From an uncultured Halomonas sp. (GTDB lineage: Bacteria; Pseudomonadota; Gammaproteobacteria; Pseudomonadales; Halomonadaceae), in NCBI RefSeq assembly GCF_947500835.1, contig NZ_CANMTQ010000012.1:60106-124105 (forward strand): a stretch of DNA of 64,000 bases. The letters run 5' to 3'. Under the pieces are notes generated by a model. It had not been told where the DNA came from, did not search any database, and was given only the letters and a program-made list of their open reading frames with translations. Shown here piece after piece: positions 17,350-24,629 of the stretch; the first letter of the stretch is position 1, and the number at the start of each line of letters is the position of its first letter. The translations under genes and the position numbers were made by a program.

Positions 17350-18212
17350 GTGTGGTTAGCGTGTTGACTCTGGTTCGCGGCCGCTACGAGCATCTTGTCA
17401 ATCTCATGCACGGTTTGGCGCGCCAGACCCGGCTGCCGGACGAACTTGTGATCGCCTATATGCAGCCCGAGCCTCATCCGGATCTGCCCATCATGCCTTT
17501 TCCAGTGCGTCACTTGCACGTTCAAGGGGAGCCCATGCCTTTGGCCCGGGCACGCAATGAGGCAGCGGCTTTTGCGCGTCACGGCAAGCTTATCTTTCTC
17601 GACGTGGACTGCATTCCCTCGCCGACCCTGGTCGAAAGCTATTGTCGCGCACTGAATGAAAAAGAAGGGCTTTATCTGGGCGAGGTGTTGTACCTGCCCG
17701 CGAAAAGCGTAAATGAAACGCTGGACTACACTCGACTCGATCAACTGGGGCAAGTACATCCCGCCCGGCCTCGGATTCCAGACGCCGGCACCCGGCCAGA
17801 ACCCGATCCGGGCAGCCTATGGGGGCTCTCCTTTGCCTTGCACAAGGACAGCTATCGCAAGGCAGGTGGAATGGACGAAACCTACCAGGGCTACGGCGGC
17901 GAGGAGACGGATTTTGCCTGGCGCCTGGCCCGTACCGGTTTGCACGTCTTCTGGGTTGCCAATGCCCGGGCCTACCATCAGCACCATCGACTGTTTGCAC
18001 CGCCCTTGCAGCATTTCGAGCATATCTTGCGTAATGCTGAATATTTTCATCATCAATGGGGGCGCTGGTGCATGGAGTACTGGCTTGGGCAGTTTCGTGA
18101 TGCCGGATTGATTGACTGGCACGAAGACGCCGACAGTATCCAGATACTGCGCTACCCGACCAGGCAAGACATCGCAAACGCCGAACTGCCCCCTTCCGCT
18201 CTGTATAGCTAA
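17346..18212 (+). CDS. glycosyltransferase family 2 (GT-A)
   Basis: 288-residue GT-A enzyme with an N-terminal nucleotide-binding half, a metal-binding DVD in FLDVDCIP (about residue 86) and a C-terminal galactosyltransferase-like segment containing GGEETDFAWRL. Its ATG overlaps the stop of the sucrose-phosphate synthase gene (ATGA), so the two are translationally coupled. It may extend or modify the product made by SPS. Donor and acceptor are unknown. Confidence 0.88.
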   Translation: MSVVSVLTLVRGRYEHLVNLMHGLARQTRLPDELVIAYMQPEPHPDLPIMPFPVRHLHVQGEPMPLARARNEAAAFARHGKLIFLDVDCIPSPTLVESYCRALNEKEGLYLGEVLYLPAKSVNETLDYTRLDQLGQVHPARPRIPDAGTRPEPDPGSLWGLSFALHKDSYRKAGGMDETYQGYGGEETDFAWRLARTGLHVFWVANARAYHQHHRLFAPPLQHFEHILRNAEYFHHQWGRWCMEYWLGQFRDAGLIDWHEDADSIQILRYPTRQDIANAELPPSALYS

Positions 18213-18241
18213 GCCGTCTAGCGTAGCTATCTAGCTGAAGA

Positions 18242-19387
18242 TCAATCGTCGGCCTGAGCAGTGGAAAGCACCGTCTCGAGCGCCGTTTCGTCGAACCAGA
18301 GTCGATCAGTGGTCTCTTCGAGCCAGCGTGCGGCTATCTGGTCTGCATCAGGGGAGTAGAGCCTCTGCAGGTTGGCGATATCCAGCTCCCTGGCACTGGC
18401 AAATACCGTTTGCCAGGTGTAAATGTCTCCGGGCCAGGTCTCGAGATGAATGGCTGCCTCGAGCCGAGCCAGGCACTGGGCCTTACGCGACTGCTCACCG
18501 AAATAGCGCCACTCCGGCGCACAGATATAAGGACGACCGATCTTGGCAATTTCATGCACCGTATTATCGCCGGCGGAGGCCAGTACGATATCGCTGGCTG
18601 CCAGGTAGTCCGTGACATTGGATACCCAGCCGTGCTCTGCGAGGTTGGCAAAATCCGTCTCATGCCCTTCACGATGCACCGGACCAATGACTATCATGCG
18701 CGATCGAGGCACTGCCCGGGCTGCTACGGTCAAAGGCGCATAGGGCGTTCCGGCGCCGCCACCCCCGGTAAGGACGACGATGATTTCCTGATCCTCGGGC
18801 AACCCCAGTTTCTTTCGTGCAGCGCGTTTATCCTCAACCGCATCGTCGCTGGTGCAGAGCCCTCCGGTGTAACAGGTCTTGGCGCGCGCCCAGTCCGGGT
18901 AGTCTTCCTGTTCGAGCCGCTCGTCGAAGGGTGCAAGCATTCCCACGCAGCATTCATAGGCCGCCCTGTGCCCAGGGTCGTTGCGATCCCCGTGCATGCG
19001 AACCTTGACCGCAGGGACACTGGCGATGCGGGCAAGCAATACCATTTCGGCAGAGACGTCGCTGACGAACAGCCCCGCCTCACTATCGTCGAGATGATCC
19101 AGAATCAGACGCATGGTACGGCGCATCTCTGCCACGCCAAGAGGTACGCAATGCATGACGGAAGGTGTGATAGCAGCCTCATAAAGGGCCGGCGTGGCCA
19201 CCTCGGCGCCGATCATGTTGGGCAGTGTTACCAGTTCGATATCGCGCTCGAAGCCGTCGAACAGCCTAGGGTCGGCGGTCATGACCGTGACGGGTCTGTC
19301 CGGCGAGAAACGGGCAATGATTGCCATGGCGCGACGGGCATGACCCCGACCCTGATGATGGATAAAAAAACTGATGCGTTTTTTCAA
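18242..19387 (-). CDS. glycosyltransferase family 28-like (MurG-type GT-B)
   Basis: 381-residue GT-B protein. The N-terminus HHQGRGHARRAMAIIARF is the glycine-rich acceptor-domain loop of MurG/UGT-type enzymes. The C-terminal domain carries VVLTGGGGAGTPYAPL and the donor-binding ASAGDNTVHEIAKIGRP segment of the GT28 C-terminal family. No signal peptide or membrane helix is seen. It is convergent with the SPS-GT2 operon (30 bases between stops) and belongs to the same four-glycosyltransferase cluster. Substrate is unknown. Confidence 0.83.
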   Translation of the reverse strand: MKKRISFFIHHQGRGHARRAMAIIARFSPDRPVTVMTADPRLFDGFERDIELVTLPNMIGAEVATPALYEAAITPSVMHCVPLGVAEMRRTMRLILDHLDDSEAGLFVSDVSAEMVLLARIASVPAVKVRMHGDRNDPGHRAAYECCVGMLAPFDERLEQEDYPDWARAKTCYTGGLCTSDDAVEDKRAARKKLGLPEDQEIIVVLTGGGGAGTPYAPLTVAARAVPRSRMIVIGPVHREGHETDFANLAEHGWVSNVTDYLAASDIVLASAGDNTVHEIAKIGRPYICAPEWRYFGEQSRKAQCLARLEAAIHLETWPGDIYTWQTVFASARELDIANLQRLYSPDADQIAARWLEETTDRLWFDETALETVLSTAQADD

Positions 19388-19478
19388 AGCGAACCTTCCC
19401 TGGTGAGCGTATCAGCTCTAATTTAAGCCAATCCATTGGCCCAAACTTTAACAGGCGTCATATACGAAGCGCTTCAAT

Positions 19479-20702
19479 CTAGCCAAGACCGCCGATGACG
19501 CCTCTCCGACGCAAATCTGCCAGGTTTTCATCGTCGATATTCAAAAGCTCTCGCAGTACCTCGTCGCTGTGCTGCCCCAGGGTCGGCGGCGGCAGATCCG
19601 CATTGAGCGCCTGGCTATCAAACCGAATGGGATTGCTGACCAGATCTACGTCCCCTGACCCGGGATGGGCCATGTTCAGCCGCATGCCCCGATGGCGCAC
19701 CTGGGGATCATCGAAGACACGATCCAGTGTATTGATGGGGCCGCAGGGCACGCCAACCGCCTCGAGACTTGCCAGCCACTCGTCCGTGCTTCTTTCCAGC
19801 AGGCGTGACGCGATTTCCGGCACCAGGAGTTCACGGTATTCCACCCGTGCCGAATTGGTGGCAAAGCGTTCGTCCTCCGCCAGCTTCGGTCGATCGAGCA
19901 CCTGGCATAGCCGCCGGAACTGACTGTCGTTACCCACGGTGATGATCAGGTAGCCGTCCTGGGTAGGAAACGCCTGATAGGGCACAATGTTGGGGTGAGT
20001 ATTGCCAAGGCGCCGAGGTGGCACCTCGCTGGTCAGATAGTTGAGGGCCTGGTTGGCGAGCACGCCGACCTGCACATCCAGCAATGCCAGATCGAGATGG
20101 CCGCCTTTACCCGTACGCTCGCGCTGAAAGAGCGCCGCCAGGATGGCGTTCGAGGCATACATGCCGGTGAAGATATCCGTCAAGGCGACGCCAACCTTCA
20201 TGGGCTCGCTACCCGGTGTCCCTTCGGGTTGCCCGGTCAGGCTCATTAATCCGCCCATGCCCTGAATCATGAAGTCATACCCGGCACGATGAGCATAGGG
20301 GCCATCCTGACCGAAGCCGGTGATCGAGCAGTAGATCAAATCCGGCTTCACGGTTTTCAAGCTTGGGTAGTCCAGTCCATACGCCTTGAGGCCACCCACC
20401 TTGAAGTTCTCGAGCACCACATCGCAGTGACTCACCAGCTCACGAATCAGCGCCTGTCCTTCCGGATCCGCAAGATTTACCGCCACGGAACGCTTGCCCC
20501 GATTGGCACTGAGAAAATAGGCGGACTCCTGGGTGCCGGCAAGCCAGGGTGGCCCCCAGGCCCGGGTATCGTCGCCGGTGCCCGGGCGCTCGATCTTGAT
20601 CACTTCCGCCCCCAGATCCGCCAGCTGCTGGCCGCACCAGGGGCCGGCCAGCACCCGGGAAAGATCCAGGACGCGTACGCCTTCGAGCGGCTTGTTCATC
20701 AC
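19479..20702 (-). CDS. gcdG: CaiB/BaiF-family CoA transferase, probably succinyl-CoA:glutarate CoA-transferase
   Basis: 407-residue class III CoA transferase. N-terminus LEGVRVLDLSRVLAGPWCGQ is the family hallmark and the catalytic Asp lies in GYDFMIQGMGG (near 170). It likely moves CoA between succinyl-CoA and glutarate, making glutaryl-CoA for the adjacent glutaryl-CoA dehydrogenase. In Pseudomonas gcdG and gcdH pair in lysine/glutarate catabolism, which is the basis of the gene symbol. It is downstream of gcdH in the same direction, separated by 191 bases that hold a REPIN-like palindrome. Substrate assignment relies on this pairing; CaiB family members have many CoA acceptors. Confidence 0.8.
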   Translation of the reverse strand: MMNKPLEGVRVLDLSRVLAGPWCGQQLADLGAEVIKIERPGTGDDTRAWGPPWLAGTQESAYFLSANRGKRSVAVNLADPEGQALIRELVSHCDVVLENFKVGGLKAYGLDYPSLKTVKPDLIYCSITGFGQDGPYAHRAGYDFMIQGMGGLMSLTGQPEGTPGSEPMKVGVALTDIFTGMYASNAILAALFQRERTGKGGHLDLALLDVQVGVLANQALNYLTSEVPPRRLGNTHPNIVPYQAFPTQDGYLIITVGNDSQFRRLCQVLDRPKLAEDERFATNSARVEYRELLVPEIASRLLERSTDEWLASLEAVGVPCGPINTLDRVFDDPQVRHRGMRLNMAHPGSGDVDLVSNPIRFDSQALNADLPPPTLGQHSDEVLRELLNIDDENLADLRRRGVIGGLG

Positions 20703-20758
20703 TGCATGCCCTTATGCCTAGAAAAGATTCGTCACAGGTTGCCTGAGGGCTGTGGGAC

Positions 20759-20844
20759 GTAGGAGCCCGATTTATCGGGCGAACGGTATTGGCTCGTCCT
20801 TGACGCCTGACGGCGCCTTTCGCGCAGAGGATCTGCGCTCCTAC
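20759..20844. repeat. REPIN-like inverted palindromic element (copy 1)
   Basis: An 86-bp element bounded by GTAGGAGC (20759-20766) and GCTCCTAC (20837-20844). Each half contains its own hairpin: GCCCGATTTATCGGGC on the left and GCGCAGA/TCTGCGC on the right, each followed on its own strand by GCGA. This is the layout of two REP sequences in inverted orientation, as in Pseudomonas REPINs. It lies between gcdH and gcdG. Confidence 0.85.
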
Positions 20845-20893
20845 GCCACCCTTCCAGACAAATTTGCTGCATCACACTGATCTGCAATGAGGC

Positions 20894-22072
20894 TTAGAAA
20901 AATGCCTGGATACCGGTCTGCGCCCGTCCAAGTATCAACGCATGGATATCGTGGGTCCCTTCATAGGTGTTCACGGTTTCCAGATTGACCATGTGCCGCA
21001 TCACACCGTACTCCTCGGAAATACCGTTGCCGCCGTGCATATCACGCGCTACTCGTGCGATATCCAGCGCCTTTCCGGCATTGTTGCGCTTGATCAAGGA
21101 GATCATCTCCGGGGCGCCCTGCTTTGCATCCAATAGTCGCCCGACCTGTAGACAGGCCTGCAGGCCCAGGCTGATATCGGTCTGCATGTTGGCCAGCTTG
21201 AGCTGGACGAGCTGAGTCGCGGCTAGAGGACGACCGAACTGCTTGCGATCCAGGGTGTACTGACGCGCCGCATGCCAACAGAATTCCGCAGCGCCCATGG
21301 CGCCCCAGGCAATGCCGTAACGCGCCTTGTTAAGGCAGCCGAAAGGTCCGCCCAGACCAGACGCTTCAGGCAGCAACTTGTCTTCGGAAACGAAGGCATC
21401 GTCCAGCACGATCTCGCCGGTAATCGAGGCGCGCAGGGATATCTTGCCGTGGATGGTCGGGGTGGTGAAACCCTCGACGTCGCGATCGACGATGAACCCT
21501 TTTATCTTGTCGTCATGAGCATCGGACTTGGCCCAGACGATGGCCAGATCGGCAATGGGACTATTGGTGATCCACATTTTCTGGCCGGTCAGGCGATAAC
21601 CGCCTTCAACCTTGCGCGCGCGGGTACGCATGCTGGCCGGGTCGGAACCGGAATCTGGCTCGGTCAAGCCGAAACAGCCTACCAGCTCACCGGTAGCCAG
21701 CTTGGGCAGATAGTGCTGCTTCTGTTCTTCGCTGCCGTAGGCTTCGATCGGATGCATCACCAAGGACGACTGCACGCTCATCGCGGAACGATAGCCCGAA
21801 TCGACCCGCTCGACTTCCCTGGCGATCAAACCATAAGCGACGTGACCGACGGAGGAACCGCCATACTCTTCCGCGACCGTGGCGCCGAGCAACCCCATCT
21901 CGCCCATCTCGTTGAGAATCTCACGATCGAAGTGCTCTTCCCGATAGGCCTTGAGCACTCTAGGTTGCAGCCTTTCTTGACAGTAGGCATGGGCAGCATC
22001 CTGAATCTGACGCTCGTCATCGGTCAACTGCTGCGACAGCAGAAGCGCATCATCCCATTGGAATCCACTCAT
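20894..22072 (-). CDS. gcdH: glutaryl-CoA dehydrogenase
   Basis: FAD enzyme that oxidises and decarboxylates glutaryl-CoA to crotonyl-CoA in lysine/tryptophan/glutarate breakdown, passing electrons to ETF. The 392 residues follow the GcdH pattern: [18 protein letters not shown] start, [33 protein letters not shown], and the C-terminal [19 protein letters not shown], with the catalytic-base Glu at about 371 as in known GcdH. The ATG at 22072 has GAGGAGAAAG upstream; the longer frame to 22126 does not. It is first in a gcdH-gcdG unit. No LysR-type gcdR is found next to it, unlike in Pseudomonas. Confidence 0.95.
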   Translation of the reverse strand: MSGFQWDDALLLSQQLTDDERQIQDAAHAYCQERLQPRVLKAYREEHFDREILNEMGEMGLLGATVAEEYGGSSVGHVAYGLIAREVERVDSGYRSAMSVQSSLVMHPIEAYGSEEQKQHYLPKLATGELVGCFGLTEPDSGSDPASMRTRARKVEGGYRLTGQKMWITNSPIADLAIVWAKSDAHDDKIKGFIVDRDVEGFTTPTIHGKISLRASITGEIVLDDAFVSEDKLLPEASGLGGPFGCLNKARYGIAWGAMGAAEFCWHAARQYTLDRKQFGRPLAATQLVQLKLANMQTDISLGLQACLQVGRLLDAKQGAPEMISLIKRNNAGKALDIARVARDMHGGNGISEEYGVMRHMVNLETVNTYEGTHDIHALILGRAQTGIQAFF

Positions 22073-22411
22073 TGCTTTCTCCTCGTTCTCTTCTCGGCCT
22101 GTATCTTCAAGGCGGGTCGTACTCAAGAGCGTTGAAAATATTCAACTCCAATCTACACCACTCCTTGGCCTGCGCCCAGTCTCCAATAGATGAATTTGGG
22201 TTAGCGCTTGCGTTCCTTCGAAAACACCCCGCAACATGCAATTTTTTGCACCGGTGCAGTTCGGCGACGCTATTTCCATAGCGTAGCAGCCCTACTGACA
22301 TTTCCGCTAAATAACAGTAGGCACACACCAGAAACGTCAATGATACTTCACGCTTCATGGCACTTGGGTTTACTACATCAATACAGTCAATCGACACGAC
22401 CCCTGACAGAT
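22073..22411. other. divergent intergenic region upstream of gcdH
   Basis: This gene-free stretch of about 340 bases separates gcdH from the hydrolase gene. It contains the palindrome GCACCGGTGC and a 7-bp stem-loop (ACGCTAT-TTCC-ATAGCGT, 22267-22284), either of which could be an operator. No regulator gene is adjacent, so nothing firmer can be said. Confidence 0.4.
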
Positions 22412-23209
22412 ATGACAAGAGATCGAGAAGTGAGTGCCCCACGGGAAACCATCGTCATGATCCACGGCATGTGGGGCGGTGGCTGGTACTGGGACAACTA
22501 TCAGCGCTTTTTTGAAGTCAAGGGCTATCGCTGCCTGGCGCCGGATTTGCGTCACCACAACCTGCCTGTTGATCAAATACCATTGGCCGAGCTCGGCACT
22601 ACCGGCCTACTCGATTACGCCGCGGATCTTGAAACCATGATCCGCGCATTGCCAGAAAAACCAATTCTTTTCGGGCACTCGATGGGTGGACTGCTCGCAC
22701 AAATCCTCGCAAGCCGCGATTGCGCACGAGCCGCAGTCTGCATCACACCTGCAGCGCCAGCCGGCATATTCTCGCTGCGCTATTCGGTGCTTAAAAGTTT
22801 CTCCAGCATTTTTACCAGTGGCGCTTTCTGGAAACGTGCGCACCCGCTGGAATACGAGCGCGCCGTCTACGCCATGATGCACAAGCTACCGGAAGCGCAA
22901 CGCCGCGCCATCTATGCTCGCTGCGGCTGGGAGTCCGGTAGGGTAATGGCGGAAATCGGCCTCTGGCCATTGGGTGTCAAGGGCGCACAGGTGAATGACA
23001 CTGGCGTGATCTGCCCGATGCTTGTCGTCGCGGGTGCTGAAGATCGCATCACCCCCGCTAATGTGGTGCGCAAGGTTGCACAAAAATACCAGCCGCAAAG
23101 TACTTATATGGAGTTTGCCGGGCACGCGCATTGGATACTGAAGGAGCCGGGATGGGAAAAGATAGCGGCCCAGATTGCCGCTTGGCTGGTGGCGCAGCAA
23201 ATCGACTAG
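22412..23209 (+). CDS. alpha/beta-fold hydrolase
   Basis: About 265 residues with an alpha/beta-hydrolase core: oxyanion-loop HGMWGGGWYW near the start, nucleophile elbow GHSMGG, acid region VVAGAEDRITP and catalytic-His segment FAGHAHWIL. It is presumably a cytoplasmic esterase, lipase or lactonase-type enzyme; substrate is unknown. The start is uncertain: ATG 22412 gives a normal-sized protein, while in-frame ATGs at 22340 and 22208 would add residues that look non-coding. No start has a strong RBS. It stands alone, divergent from gcdH. Confidence 0.8.
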   Translation: MTRDREVSAPRETIVMIHGMWGGGWYWDNYQRFFEVKGYRCLAPDLRHHNLPVDQIPLAELGTTGLLDYAADLETMIRALPEKPILFGHSMGGLLAQILASRDCARAAVCITPAAPAGIFSLRYSVLKSFSSIFTSGAFWKRAHPLEYERAVYAMMHKLPEAQRRAIYARCGWESGRVMAEIGLWPLGVKGAQVNDTGVICPMLVVAGAEDRITPANVVRKVAQKYQPQSTYMEFAGHAHWILKEPGWEKIAAQIAAWLVAQQID

Positions 23210-23317
23210 CTCTTCTGTCGCTGATACATGAGCTGGGCTCGAGACCAAGCGAGTGGTGATGGGTATATGCGAATGCGGCATGTGCTTTGACATAGGCCTG
23301 ACCAAGAGGATTTACTC

Positions 23318-23557
23318 ATGCTTCCAGAACGCCACGTGCGACTGTTTCGTAATGGGCGCAATCAAGCACTGCGCATACCGCGCGGGTTCGAGCTGGTCAC
23401 TGACGAGGCTATTATTACAAAGGAAGGCGACTACCTGGTCATCAAACCCCTCAAGAAGGCAGGCCTACTGGCCTTGCTGTCTGACCTAGAACCCATTGAT
23501 GAGGAATTTCCCGATATCGATGAAGATCCTGGTGCGCTGGACGACGTGGACTTGTAA
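23318..23557 (+). CDS. vapB: VapB-type antitoxin (AbrB/SpoVT-like)
   Basis: 79-residue DNA-binding antitoxin. The N-terminus RHVRLFRNGRNQALRIPRGFEL is the swapped-hairpin AbrB/MazE-like fold typical of VapB, and the acidic C-terminal tail (DEEFPDIDEDPGALDDVDL) would wrap and block the toxin. The start has AAGAGGA upstream. The stop lies 2 bases before the vapC start, forming a type II toxin-antitoxin operon that probably autoregulates. Confidence 0.93.
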   Translation: MLPERHVRLFRNGRNQALRIPRGFELVTDEAIITKEGDYLVIKPLKKAGLLALLSDLEPIDEEFPDIDEDPGALDDVDL

Positions 23558-23559
23558 CG

Positions 23560-23967
23560 GTGGAGCTGCGTTATCTTCTTGATACCAATTTCTTATCGGA
23601 TCTTGCTCGGCAACCGCAAGGAATTATCGCTCAACGCATTGCCTCGATGGGCGAGGATACCATCTGCACGAGTATCATCGTTGCCAGTGAACTACGCTTC
23701 GGCGCTCAGAAAAAGGGCTCGCCACGATTGGCACATCGCATCGACGAGTTCCTTTCAGTAGTGAGTATTCTGCCCTTGGAGGCTCCTGATGATTACCACT
23801 ACGCCCATATACGCTGCCAGCTTGAGCGGGCAGGAACACCCATCGGCCCCAATGACATGTTCATCGCGGCTCAGGCACTCGCAAGGGATCTAACGGTCGT
23901 CACGGTCAATACCAATGGGTTCAAGCGAGTTCACGGTCTGACAGTAGAAAACTGGCTGTATTATTGA
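23560..23967 (+). CDS. vapC: VapC-type PIN-domain RNase toxin
   Basis: 135-residue PIN-domain ribonuclease, toxin of the module with the preceding vapB. The acidic metal-binding residues are present: Asp in LLDTNFLSDL, Glu in VASELRFGA and Asp in GPNDMFIAAQAL, so it should be active. VapC toxins typically cleave initiator tRNA or rRNA; the target here is unknown. Translation starts at GTG 23560, which keeps the pair coupled. Its 3' end overlaps the convergent small membrane-protein gene by 47 bases. Confidence 0.94.
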   Translation: MELRYLLDTNFLSDLARQPQGIIAQRIASMGEDTICTSIIVASELRFGAQKKGSPRLAHRIDEFLSVVSILPLEAPDDYHYAHIRCQLERAGTPIGPNDMFIAAQALARDLTVVTVNTNGFKRVHGLTVENWLYY

Positions 23968-24325
23968 GTTCCAGCTGGGGAACACTTCGTGCTGCCTCTT
24001 CCTCTTGCCACTCATTCACATCGAAGCGCAATTCGAGTTGAAACGTTTTCTGGCTCATATCATCGTAGAGTGCCTGGATAGCCAGCGCCTTGAGCACGTC
24101 TCGTCGAGGTAGGCGCAAGACGAGAATGGAATAGGCTATCAGATAGCTGGCAGCGGGCAGCATCCACATCAAAAGATCGGTATGGCCCAACGAGAGGCGT
24201 AGGCACGTAAGCGCGATCAGAATGGCCGGCCCGGTAGCGACAACCCCATGAGGCAGTCCGAGGAAGCGGTTGTCCTTGAATATTTCGCGCTCGTAATCGC
24301 GTAGAGAAGTGGTAGTCGGTTTCAC
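23921..24325 (-). CDS. small two-helix membrane protein of unknown function
   Basis: 134 residues, no family recognised. A basic-acidic N-terminus (TSLRDYEREIFKDNRF) precedes two hydrophobic helices (about 27-47 and 52-70), then a cytoplasmic-looking C-terminus rich in Gln/Glu. The layout resembles 2TM-domain or PrgI-like small proteins. Its last 47 bases overlap the end of vapC on the other strand, so the true C-terminus could be shorter only if the frame is disrupted; no sign of that is seen. Codon choice looks genuine. It has no operon partners. Confidence 0.65.
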   Translation of the reverse strand: MKPTTTSLRDYEREIFKDNRFLGLPHGVVATGPAILIALTCLRLSLGHTDLLMWMLPAASYLIAYSILVLRLPRRDVLKALAIQALYDDMSQKTFQLELRFDVNEWQEEEAARSVPQLELNNTASFLLSDRELA

Positions 24326-24554
24326 GGTCAGGTGTTCACAGTCAAAGGTATTGCTGGCAGAACCTTTGGCAAAGCCGAACTCATCAAACCGTCTGTTATT
24401 GAGCGCGTAGTGCCAATCCTATTCTCCAGTCCTGTCTATTGCATCGACCGATTTTGGTAAAGCTTTATATGGAATATTGGTTAAAGAAGAATATTACTTT
24501 TAATGTGAAATTCGAGTTCATAATTAACCTGACTAAAGCGTTGAGCAGCAGGAA

Positions 24555-24581
24555 TAAAGATCCATTCGTGGCTACCGATAA
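24555..24581 (+). promoter_or_regulatory. sigma-28 (FliA)-type promoter of the GGDEF-EAL gene
   Basis: TAAA (24555-24558), exactly 15 bases, then ACCGATAA (24574-24581). This matches the sigma-28 consensus TAAA-N15-GCCGATAA at 11 of 12 positions. Transcription would start about 24588, roughly 40 bases before the ATG at 24630. It puts the c-di-GMP enzyme under likely flagellar control. Confidence 0.75.
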
Positions 24582-24629
24582 CATAGTTTGAGAACACGTT
24601 TTGACGAACAAAAAGCCTTGGAGCGCAGT

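Noticed and set aside
18410..19426. 338-codon plus-strand frame opposite the GT28-like gene
   Set aside because: Antisense of a gene with clear glycosyltransferase motifs; the translation is rich in unusual His/Cys/Arg and matches nothing known to me.
22245..22284. Palindrome GCACCGGTGC and stem-loop ACGCTAT-TTCC-ATAGCGT before gcdH
   Set aside because: Could be operators, but no linked regulator or repeated copy supports naming them; mentioned only under the intergenic region.
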